A stretch of 64,000 nt of DNA from Podaxis mareebaensis. Lineage: Eukaryota; Basidiomycota; Agaricomycetes; Agaricales; Agaricaceae. This document shows positions 44,394 through 54,599 of the stretch, piece after piece. Positions within the stretch are counted from its first letter, which is position 1; each line of letters begins with the position of its first letter. A program made the position numbers and the translations under genes. The notes below the pieces were generated by a model. It worked only from the letters and a program-made list of their open reading frames with translations, did no database searches and was not told the DNA's origin. The DNA lies in assembly GCA_018524725.1 (NCBI GenBank), contig JAEUWP010000400.1, forward strand, positions 1 to 64,000, written 5' to 3'.

Positions 44394-45974
44394 TTAAAGG
44401 AAGCTGGGGATAGTTGCCTCAATGATAGTGTCGGCGGCTCTCATTTTACGGGATTTGATGACCGAAAACCCAGCCCTCTCGACCAGTTGAACCATCTCGG
44501 TTTCAGTCCGCGTCAAACCACCATTCAAAGACAGGAGTTGCATGCTCGTAGTTCTGATAAATCTGTGACTATCGGGGCGTAGAAGCATCTCACATAAGAT
44601 AAGCTTCGGTTGGGCCGTTGGATTATCCGTAGCACGAGTTGACATGGCAGTGTGGACATGTTTCAAGATGTGCAAGACTTCCTCGTCGGACCAGTCATGA
44701 AGGACGTGCCGAATGATGTACGTGGGTTTTCCAACCGGTAGAGAGGTCTCCTCGAATGAAGTTGCCATGAAATTTCCTGCTTGGAATGCAATGGAAGATC
44801 CCTCTGGTAGAGATTGTGTTGTCCATACCTTGTGGACAACTTGTTAAGTCGTTTGACATAAATGATGAGAGCTGGGAGTTACCTTTTTTGCGTTTTCAAT
44901 AGTTTCAGGTATATCAAAAATTACGAAATGAAACTGATCCTGTGGGCGGTTCTTGACAAGGGCCAACTCCAGAGAACCGATGCCTCCTCCGACATCGACG
45001 ACCGGTGAATTCAACGCTGACCAATCATAATCTGCAGTGCTGTGGAGTTAATGCACGTGTATATGAGTCATGAAACTGTTGATGATGCATACCAGATATA
45101 ACGTTCCCATTAGCCATTCGATGCAACTGCTGCATAGCTTTTCCCATCCGTTGACCACGCCACGCTTCTTGAGACATCCATTCAAACACGGTTTGATCGA
45201 AGCCGAACGCTAAATTAATTGCAGGAACGTCTTTCGCTTCTGCGCCACCAGAAATCGTCACTTTTGAAGCCTGCAACAAATGCGACGTCGCTTTGAAGCC
45301 TTCATCACATCTGTCGGTCAAGGTACGCGAGGATAACGGATAGTCATATCAGGCGTCTGCTTGTCTTTGGGGTAATCCAAGGCAGAATGCTCACATGAAA
45401 CCAACGGCGTCCTTGAGGCTGCTCGCATGGTTCTCCCTGAGTATGCTTGACAGTTCGTTGTTACGATAAGCCGGAGAACTTGTGGTCGTGGCTTCGACTT
45501 CTTCAAAATACCCATGTCGTGTAAGGCAGCTCATGGCGACCTCTGGTTCGCATTACAAGATGGTTAACTTGAATGCTAAATACGTCAAATTGCACTCACT
45601 GATATATTTTGGTCTCACACCCAGAGCATCAGATATTTCTGGCACAGTCATTGTTTTATCGTCTCCGAGGAGGTCAGGAACGCCCAACGTTGTTATAAAG
45701 CCGAGTGCAGAGCTTTCCTGGCAAGATTCTTGGGCCAACAGTGGGACACGAGTCAAAAAAACGTTTCAAGGTACTCACCAGCCAGCAAGGCGGTATACCC
45801 TAAGGGGCCCAGCACAGACCGTAGGAGTTGGCCACAAAGATCTTCAATTTGATACTTGGATTCATGAGCCTCAGAAGGTGACATTTGCGGTTGTGACGAA
45901 GCATCATCAGTCGCATAAGCTTTCTTGACGAGCTCGAGCAATTGTTCTGCGATAAGGACAGGAGTTTTGGCCAT
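44394..45974 (-). CDS. SAM-dependent O-methyltransferase, copy 2 (COMT/PF00891 type)
   Basis: This is a paralogue of 39085-40661 on the opposite strand. It starts at ATG 45974 (MAKTPVLIAEQLLELVKKAY). Shared pieces are YQIEDLCGQLLRS, ESCQESSALGFITTLGVPDL, GVRPKYIS, EAWRGQRMGKAMQQLHRMAN, motif I VDVGGGIGSLEL and YIIRHVLHDWSDEEVLHILK. Here the catalytic segment has the classic LHDWSDEE rather than LHNWSDEE. The C-terminus TRTETEMVQLVERAGFSVIK ends IEATIPSFL (TAA 44396-44394). Exon order is the same as in copy 1. It lies 279 bp downstream of hemerythrin-like copy 2 and in the same direction. Catalytic residues are intact in both copies, so two substrates or two positions could be methylated. Confidence 0.9.
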
Positions 45975-46253
45975 GGAAACGGGGGTAATTAGCGGGTGTA
46001 TCTGGAGGAGGCGTACTTGAACTCATTGGTTAAAAACCTTCAGAAGGGCGTCTCGAGTGCATCACGCTGTTGTGCTACAACATCATGCCATGCGAATTCG
46101 GAGCATCAGCCTAGATCCATGCGAGATGACAGATCGAAAGGGGGTAAGAATCCAGCACAATCAAACATTGTGACATGATCACACAGTATGTTCCTTTGTG
46201 ACCGCAAGACAGAATGCGAATCTACTAAGATCTACTATCATCTACTCTCTAAT

Positions 46254-47190
46254 TCATGAAGTCGAATATGGGGCATATTTCCAATATCTTTTAGTGGAGC
46301 TGTGAGTCAACGTCATTCTGCCATCGCCGTTTGATAACAACTTACCCAGAATGTCTCCTTGCTAACACGTATGGGATAACAACCTTACGAAGGACCCATG
46401 GCATAGGGGGCCAAATGTCTTTATATTCGGGGGGCGTATGACTAGAAACGACCTGAGTATGCTTCTGAGGTTGTAAAAGATGTACGCACGTTCTCATATA
46501 TGGAACGAGGATGAAGGGATCCCCGTGGGACTGGGCGTATTTGTCGAGTCTTGCGTTGAGGTCCTTGAGTTCGGCGTGATTGAAGCCGACTTTCTTCAGC
46601 TCTGAGGACGTGATATGTTCGACTTCACTATCCAGATGCTGGAACTAGTTTCGGAGATCAATGTTGGTATGGTTATTCCACAGAATGGGCGCTGCTCACC
46701 AAAGGATCTTTCAGTTGAACGAGCATGTCTTTGACATGATCTGGGTTGAATTTGGAGTGGTCGGCTTTGGCTTCCAAGAGAACAGCTTCAAGGTCAGAGA
46801 TGGCTTTGTGAATAGCTTCATGGGCTTCCTTCTCGGGAGCAAAATCCATCTTCTGGTTCAAAAACGGAAAAACAATTTCTTCCTATGAATGTTTGAGGGT
46901 CAGAGCGAACATCTAGCTAGCTGCAGGAATTTACCTCGCTGTCATGGTGCGCAACGATAGAGGTCGCCCATGCTTGGCAGTACCCAAGAAAGTTAGGGAG
47001 GTCATTCGCAACTGCCTCTTTTGACTCTTCAAGGTTCCGCAGAATGATGTTGTAGCCAAGTTTGAACGTTTGGTGTGCTGACATGGGAATGACTGATGCA
47101 TTAGATTCATGTTAGCGAGGAGAAGCGGCAACACTCACCGCGAACCATGTTGTAATGGAGTTGTTCGAAAGGGTCAGTTGGGAAAGGCAT
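46254..47190 (-). CDS. Hemerythrin-like (HHE) domain protein, copy 2
   Basis: This is a paralogue of 37895-38824. It starts at ATG 47190 with the identical first 17 residues MPFPTDPFEQLHYNMVR, then AHQTFKLGYNIILRNLEESK, where copy 1 has AHHTF. It also has an HHDSEEEIVFPFL-type helix, NQKMDFAPEKEAHEAIHKAI and SDLEAVLLEAKADHSKFNP, and a tail ending YWKYAPYSTS (TGA 46256-46254). Splice positions agree with copy 1. It diverges from the A-T-TE-oxygenase gene across 518 bp, which suggests shared control. Cofactor binding (di-iron) and the partner remain inferences from the family. Confidence 0.85.
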
Positions 47191-47708
47191 GGTGGTAATG
47201 GAGTTGCAAGAGAGGATTGGGCGTTGAGTGAGGTTGGACCATGACAAGGATGGGAATATATGGGGATTGGGTTGGCGTCAAAGAGGGAATGATGAGATTG
47301 CTGGACACACAATCTAAAGTTTGATAAAGAAGGCTGAAAGCAGACAGGAAATTAGCGAGGTAAAATGCAACTGCCACAAGCCGCCACATTCGGATTAGCA
47401 AACATCCCGATCACAGTGCACCATGCATCAAACCCTGCCAGCGCAGCACCGTTTCAAGTCCGCGGGTTATCGGTTGACGAACCAACACAGCAATCAATTT
47501 GCCAAGATTGGAAGAGAGCAGTTTGGCCCACGGGCTGCTCGGGGTCCCGTTTTTCCCCACTGGTAATGCGTTTGATCGCCAACAGCCACAGCAGACATTT
47601 GATATCTCGATCTCAAACGACATACGGTGCATGCTCTTGGTTTTATCCCGGTTATTTTAATGCCATACTTCATAATGCTTCGCACTAATCTACGCACCCT
47701 CAAACGCC
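47191..47708. promoter_or_regulatory. Divergent promoter, hemerythrin-like 2 and the large biosynthetic enzyme
   Basis: This 518-bp gap separates two outward-facing start codons. Frames inside are short and overlapping. It is the natural place for shared control of the putative pathway. I see no operator I could name. Confidence 0.55.
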
Positions 47709-50700
47709 ATGGAGCCAACTTCTATCTGGACTTTGCCAGACCTACTGTTCCAACGTAGTCTTTCCTCTACTGCCGGATTATCCTTCCTCGACAACGACGG
47801 CGACCAAGTGCGGTCTACATCATATACCGCCCTATACAACGCTGCACAGGATCGTGCTCGACGCCTCCTGCTCTCTGGAATCCAACCGAAAGGGGTTAAT
47901 GTAGTCATCGCAAGTTTTGAGAATCATTACGACCACATTCTTCTCTTCTGGGCCTGTTGTCTTGGTGAGACCCTCATCCAAAAGTCTAGTGACTTTGTGA
48001 ATACTGACCTGACATTGCTCTATCCTAGCCGGCGTACCATTCTGCCCCATTCCACCTCTCCATCCAGAGGAGAGTAGACGCATTCTTTTCCTCAACCACC
48101 TTCGGACACTCTTCAGCGAGCCCATCCTAGTTTCAAGCGACGAAACTATCTCTATCGTGAAAAGCTTAGTGCCTTCCTTCAAAGCCGTATCATGGTCACA
48201 CCTGCAGACATTTACACCGGACTATACCCTCGCGGAATCCCTCGTATACCCAAGATCTGATCCCCAGCCAGATGATGTTGTGTGCTTCATGCTCACATCA
48301 GGGTCGACTGGAAATTCGAAAGCTGTTGGCCTTCGTCATTCCAATTTTCTATCTTGTGTTCAAGGGAAAGCCAAGCATCATGGGTCCGATTCATCCTCTC
48401 GCTTCCTGAACTGGATCGCCTTCGACCATGTTGCTTGCGTGTCTGAAATTCACTTACAGGCACTTATGGTTGATGCCTGGTAAGACAACCGTATTCTGCT
48501 AGTGATCAGAGCTCACACCAAGATAGGCAATATCATGTTTCTCCGGCAGCCATCATTCGGACCCCGCGCAATTTACTAGAGTGGACGAGCAAATACCGAA
48601 TTACTTACACCTTTAGTCCTAATTTCTTGATTGCGCAGATTGTCCGTGACCCGCCAGCCGGTCCACTTGACTTGTCTCTGGTCAGGGCCTTTATTTCGGG
48701 TGGCGAAGCCGTTCCCGTGAAAACTGCCGTGGAGTTTACTGATATTCTCACTCAATTCGGCGCCCGGAGGGATGTTCTCCGAGCGGGATTTGGGATGACG
48801 GAAACCTGCGTATGTCTCAAAATTAGTATGACTGAGAGATGCGCTCACGCGGGTCCATAGGCTGGGTGCATTTATGACACCCGCGAAATCCTGACGGATG
48901 TTTCCCAGTATTCGTCGAAATACCTTTCCCTCGGAACCTGTTGCGATGGTGTTACCATACGAATTGTCGACCGTGTCACTGGCCTTCCGTGCCCTCCTCT
49001 CAAAGAGGGTCAGCTTCGGATCACAGGGCCATCGGTGTTCCGCGGATATCACAACAACCCGGAAGCTACTGCTGAGTCTTTCAGTGATGGCTGGTTCATC
49101 ACAGGCGACACTGCTATTATTGACGCTGACGGAAACTTATATCTCATGGGTCGGGACAAAGACTGCATCAACATCAATGGAGTTAAACATCCAACCACCG
49201 ATGTCGAGCACTTCATTGAGGATTCATATATAGACGGCGTCCCAAGATCTTATGTCTATGTTTGTCCCATGCGACTTGCGAACGCCGACACCGAGTCATA
49301 TGGTGTCTTCTATCAGCATGAATTGCCCATTGAAGATGAACTTTCAGCAGAGGACCTGGACCGCATCCTTGCAACGAATCGCGCCCTCAAACGAGCTTGC
49401 GTCCTCTTCTGTTCACAGAGTCCACACATCGTTCTCCCCTTGCCCAGACCCGCATTTGTCAAGACGGCGCTCGGCAAAGTTTCCAGGTCTTTTCTCGCTG
49501 CAGCCTATCTCAAAGGCACGTACAAGGAGATCGAGTGTAAACTCAAAGACTTCGAGAAGACTATACAGAGCGACGCGGCCGAGAAAATAACACCTACGGA
49601 AGGCATCATCTTCCAGTCCATCTCCGAGCTTTTCGACATCCCTTCAGCGACCTTGAAACGCGATTTGAACCTCTTCGACCTCGGGGCATCCTCCATGCAC
49701 CTTATGCAGCTAAAGCAAATTCTGCAGGAACGTTTAGGTATCCCTGACATTCCCACTATCGAGATGCTCCGACGGCCTGAAATCAACCAGCTCGCGTCCT
49801 TCATCGATGCCATAGTTGTTGCCGGCGGCCGGGACGAAATCCCTTACGACCCTCTCGTTACCCTGAACCCTAATGGTTCCAAGCCACCCCTGTTCCTCGT
49901 CCACCCTGGTGTCGGCGAAATCCTCATCTTCATCAGGCTTGCACAGATCCTGGAAGATGACCGACCAATCTATGCTCTGCGCGCTAGAGGCTTCGATGAC
50001 AAGGACAAACCTTTCGAGACATTCGACGAAATGGTCGAGTGTTACACTAAACGTATCCTCGACGCGTATCCTGATGGACCCTACTACATTGCTGGTTACA
50101 GTTTCGGTGGAGCAGTTGCCTTTGAAATTACGAAGAAGCTGGAGGCGCGGGGCAAGCGTGTTGCCTGGACAGGTGTCCTAAACCTGCCTCCTGAGATTCA
50201 GTTCCGAATGAAGGAACTCGTTTGGCTCGAGGTCCTCATTAACCTCCTCATGTTTCTCGCACTCATCCCAACGAGTGCGTTCGAGGAAGTCAAACAGAAC
50301 GTTATTGCGGCGTTCCCCGAGCTACAAGGCGCAGATTCTGAACCAGAGACTTCCGCTGAGATCATTCACCATCTCTTCTCTCTATCTGATCAGAACCGCC
50401 TCACCGAATTGCAACTCAACATGGACGATTTCAGAAGATGGGTTGGAGTCGCATATCAGATTACTTGCTCTGGAAGGACCTACGTTGCAGAAGGTTCTAT
50501 CACTCCAGCTCTGATGACCGTTTTCTGCGCCACCCCTCTCCCTTCGATGGGCACACGTGAGGAATATAAGGAACAGCGTCTCTCGCGCTGGCAAGCCTTC
50601 ACCCAATCACCATTCGAGTTGGTCGACGTCGATGGCGAGCATTATACCATGATTTCAGAAGAACACGTCGCTTCATTCGCCGAGAAGCTCCGTGCAACCC

Positions 50701-51869
50701 TCACTCGTGCCACCGACCTATTGAACTCCAAACCACAACAACTCATCCGGGATGCTTCCGTTGTCGATTTCTCCCTTTCCCGCAAGGACCAGAAAGCTTA
50801 CTTACAGCAGCTGCGCGACGCACTCGAAGGTGTCGGATTCGGCGTCCTTACCAATGTTCCCGGTTTCGGAGAATCTTTTCAGAAGGATATATTCGCACTT
50901 ACCGAACAACTCTTTTCCAAATCTCAAGAGTGGAAGGACAGCCTTAGTGTTATCAAATCCGATGCGTTTAGGGGCTACTTCCTTGTGGGCGACGAGGTAC
51001 CTTTTTCCTTATTCCAATAACCGCAAACATTAAACGTAGTCCTACAGGCCCAAACAGAAGGCTACCTCTTCGGAGCGGAGATGCCGCAGCGCACAGATGA
51101 AAGGCGTTTGCACGAAGGTAAAGCGTGACTGCTTTGGTTCTCTGTTCCTTAACTCATTTCGCTCGTCAGGTCCTAACCAATGGCCAGCCGAATCCGACCT
51201 GCCTAACTTTAAACAGGGCATGAACACCCTCTTTGAGAAATACCATGCTCTCAGCATCGCACTCAACGACCACATCTGCAACATGCTTGAACTCCCTACA
51301 TCTGCCATCTCCTCCTACATCCCGGTCGATATCGCGTTCCAGTCTGGTTTATGGCACCACTCACCTCCCGTCAAATCTCAAATTGACAACGAGACGGCGG
51401 AGGCGCAAGGGTATCACGACTTGGATAGTTTCATCACTCTGATGATCCAATCCCGGCCTGGTTTGCAGGCGAGGAATAGGGACGGGAAATGGGTTGAAAT
51501 CCCTTACATTCCCGGGAGCATAATCTGCACGATTGGTACGTGTCTTACCCCGTGATTTACTCGATAGAACTATGGGCGTTGAACGTTATGATCATCAATA
51601 TAGGTATGCAGTTGATGCGCTTGACGGGTGGTCGTTTCGCCGCTACTTCGTACCGCATCGATGCAGCCAAGCTTGACCGGGATCGGTCCGTTCTTTATTT
51701 GTCGTTTAAGCTTTCACAACCCCTGCTGACGTTGAGCGCCCCGTTTCATAGATTTACGATCCCTTACGGTCTCTCGGCTAGAACTGACAGGACTGTCCGA
51801 GTTCATCCCCAGTTGGAGAAATCTAGCTTGCTGAGCCTTCTGGGCCGCTCTGCTGCGGACAGGATCTAG
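47709..51869 (+). CDS. A-T-TE synthetase fused to a 2-oxoglutarate/Fe(II) oxygenase-like domain
   Basis: Seven exons (47709-47964, 48029-48479, 48527-48809, 48861-50996, 51048-51117, 51170-51535, 51604-51869) encode 1275 residues. The adenylation domain (about 20-560) has LTSGSTGNSKAV, FDHVACVSEIHLQAL, GMTETC, GDTAIIDADGNLYLMGRDKD and TALGKVSR. The thiolation domain has LFDLGASSMHL with the carrier serine at about 608. The thioesterase (about 680-960) has GYSFGGA with the nucleophile at about 744 and GEHYTMI with the catalytic His. No condensation domain is present. This order is that of atromentin-synthetase-like enzymes, which join two aryl 2-oxo acids. From about 975 an isopenicillin-N-synthase-like domain follows, in frame within exon 4: VVDFSLSRKDQKAYLQQLRD, then LQARNRDGKWVEIPYIPGS. 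Usual iron ligands seem altered (HDLD at 1148-1151, Tyr at 1204 in place of His). Product is unknown. Confidence 0.9.
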
Positions 51870-52269
51870 ACCAAAGCAGTCGGATAAGCGATGGGTTGGA
51901 CCAGATCGAATTGATGGGATAATTGTTCTATTAATAATGTCCGATGTAAAGGGATCTTGTTATCATTTGTTCCATGTTTTATTCTATTTACTGTGCTTGA
52001 TGTAAAGGGATAGTATTATTATCATTTATTGCATGTTTTATGTATTTGCAGAGATACCCCTACATGGTTTGAATATATGCACTTATGCTGTTAAAGTACC
52101 TTCCGAGCACCGCGATGATAGGCCCAAGGAGGCCGATGACAAGCATACGGCGACCAATCCGCGAGAAACATGATTACGGGTGTTATTCGTGTCAATACTG
52201 TACATGTGATGTCCATCGGCAAGATACATGACAAGTCGTAGGATACCAGCCGCATGTTTATCTTGTACG
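51870..52269. other. Convergent 3' region with direct repeats
   Basis: This 400-bp stretch lies between the synthetase stop and the TMS1 stop. Near 51943-52042 the phrase GATGTAAAGGGAT occurs twice, each followed by similar TTATCATTTRTTNCATGTTTTAT sequence, a short direct duplication of about 40-60 bp. I see no gene in it. Confidence 0.6.
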
Positions 52270-54259
52270 CTAATCACCAAACCTGCAGCGAAACAGAATC
52301 ACCGTCAGCTTGGTATTCTTCATACGTATCGATTCGGTGGAGGAAGAAGCAGACGAAACACTGACCGATCAGGCATCAAAACAGGCGCCCACAAGCTCCA
52401 GATGTACAGAAGCATGCAGACCCAACTGGAGACCACACGCATCCACATGGCAACCTCCGATCTTCCGATGTACAGGTCCTGGTTGGGGTCCGCGGGGCCA
52501 TCAATGGGATGTTTAGATACAACATTCCTAGAGATCGAGAGCAACGACATTAGACTTCCGATAGGGGGAAAAGGCGATTGAGATCTTTGGGAAGTGCATA
52601 TACGAACCAGTCTGTCAAGAGCATGGCGACATACATCGCGCCTCCGGCAAAGATAATGTGGAACCACGAATACTGAAACCCAGGTAAGATTAGGAGTGAG
52701 CGGCAACAGGAGGTTGACAAGAAAGAGAGATGACATACATTGTAGCGAGTTCCGGTCTTTTCATCATCACGGTCTTCACCTTGCGGTTCATCATCATCAT
52801 CCTCGTGTTGTTCCTCGTACAGGGCAGATTCAGGGATAGCACTGTTGACAAGAAGAGTCAATGTTCCACTCTTAGCCAGAAAACGGACGAGGAATGACAT
52901 ACCCGGCTTCCACAGCGGCTAACAGGGCCTGGTAGCGTGGGGACTCGGTCCTTCCGGGTTGAGTGGTGACATAGTTCATCTCGGAGTGGTTTCCCTCGTC
53001 AAGCTGAATACGACCATTCTTCTTTCCTACTAGGGCACGGCTTTGTGTAGCGGCGCGTGTTGTCGAATATGCAATGGCCAAGAATGTGAAAACACCACCT
53101 GCAAAGACAACAGCTTTGCGTGTGCCTTGGGCAGCCCCAGAGCCGTCGCGTAGCGGGTTACAGGATTTGGATTCATGGGTGTGGTTGGTGACGGCAGATA
53201 CGATGAGGTAGGTGCAGTAGATTGCAACCATTGCAGACTGTGCAAGACCGGACCGGGGGTTATACTCCTGGACGAGGGGGTGGACACACATGACGGTGAT
53301 AGCAATGCAGAGGATGAGGTTGAAGGTGATAAAGAATTGATTCAGCGTGCACCCCGAACCAGCGAAGTACGCATAAAGCAAACTTGTGAAAACTATGGTG
53401 CCCACATACATGAGACCGGTGGAGCCAATCAGGATCCATTGCCACAAGTTCGAAGAGGGCGAGTTCTCCCAGTTTTCAAGACAAGTCTCCGACCACGAGT
53501 GGGCGAAGTCAACGAGGAGGACGAGACCAAGTAGGATGAATATGGTTGCGCCTATGGGTGCAACGTAGTCGCCCCAGAAGATGAAGAAGCCATTTGGAAT
53601 TGTAAATGAGATGAGAACCAGAATTAACCAGGCTAGGACCTTTGGCCCCCACCAACTATCCCTTTGTTAGATGGCCAGAGGTTCTGGAATGTCGGAGATG
53701 CTTACCCATTCTGAATGGCAGCGCGCTTGTCTCGGGTATCTTTCACGTTGACCAGTAACGCACTGAGAAGGAAATGGAAGAGTGTGAGCGCAAAACAAAT
53801 GCGATGCACCTAGAACACCAAAATTAATTGGAAGATTGGATGATATGGAAAGTGACGTACTGCAAGGACACCGTAGCATTTGTCACCCTTACACTCCATC
53901 TTGATGTAGTCAAAACTCCATTTCTCGATTTGCTTTATCATTATGTCCGTCTTCATTAACCAGGCTAGAATGGAATTTAAGGAGAGTATGATCTACGAGG
54001 GGAATCAACTTGAAAGAACTATTGGTGGGATTACGACGAGAAGGACGCACTGCAAATCCAATACGAGTGGCAATTGAGGAATTGCAATTGCAAGACTTGA
54101 AGAACATGGAGGCTGCGGTTGTTGAGAGGAAGGTTTACAGTCACAGAGCGTCGGTGACTTACCAGCAGTCGAAGTACAGCAGAATGCAGCACCGGCGAGG
54201 CATGATGAAACTATTGTGCCCAGGCCGCTGGCCAAGGGGAGAGACATTAAGAGGCCCAT
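52270..54259 (-). CDS. Serine incorporator family membrane protein (TMS1/SERINC)
   Basis: SERINC/Tms1 proteins have about 10-11 membrane helices and sit in ER, vacuolar or plasma membranes; lipid-handling roles are reported. It starts at ATG 54259 in a strong context (CCACCATGG) with MGLLMSLPLASGLGTIVSSC and LAGAAFCCTSTAGK. Then come CNCNSSIATRIGFA, EKWSFDYIKMECKGDKCYGV, VHRICFALTLFHFLLSALLV, QNGWWGPKVLAWLILVLISF, FLLDFAHSW-like LVDFAHSWSETCLENWEN and GCTLNQFFITFNLILCIAIT. The C-terminus is AMWMRVVSSWVCMLLYIWSL then LMPDRFGD. The last exon was set by joining CG|GTCAGTG to CTGCAG|GTTTGG, which gives the family ending PDRFGD and TAG (52272-52270) instead of a longer unrelated tail. An acidic loop (EEQHEDDDDEPQGEDRDDE) precedes the last helices. 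Confidence 0.93.
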
Positions 54260-54599
54260 GGTGGTTAGAGTTGAAGATGTGCACCCCGCAGTGACAACCA
54301 GAGCGATGACATCACGTGTGCTACTCTGTACAAAGGTGCAAGACCCGTTGAAGCGCCCTTCCTCGTTCACTTTCCCAAAGAGTCCATGACATGCATCTTG
54401 AACTTGGCTATCTAGAACATTCATTCTCTTGATCTTCCCAGGTCAACCCTTTTTCGTCGCTCGCTGGATTCCTCCCCAGTTCTATCTCCAACTTCGGATC
54501 ACCCTCTCACGATGCCTTGCGTCTTAAATAACCTTAGCTAGTGTTGACAACGCTCTTTCGCACCACCAATGTCTGCCTTCGTCTGGCTCTGAACAATCA
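54260..54599. promoter_or_regulatory. Divergent promoter, TMS1 and DUF6533 protein
   Basis: This 340-bp gap lies between outward-facing starts. A plus frame (54010-54294) runs across its left edge but is the antisense shadow of TMS1. I see nothing more specific. Confidence 0.45.

Larger units (their letters stand above)
34766..47190. repeat. Duplicated three-gene unit with one part inverted
   Basis: Unit 1 reads membrane protein (minus), hemerythrin-like (plus), methyltransferase (plus). Unit 2 reads membrane protein (minus), methyltransferase (minus), hemerythrin-like (minus). In both units the methyltransferase lies downstream of the hemerythrin-like gene with a gap of 260 or 279 bp, so the pair moved or flipped as a block while the membrane gene kept its direction. 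Exon order and protein ends match between copies, while introns and intergenic DNA have diverged. Confidence 0.85.

Noticed and set aside
52320..52400. Unspliced C-terminus of TMS1 ending PPPNRYV
   Set aside because: Splicing from CG|GTCAGTG to CTGCAG|G gives PDRFGD and a stop, which matches the family end; the unspliced tail does not.
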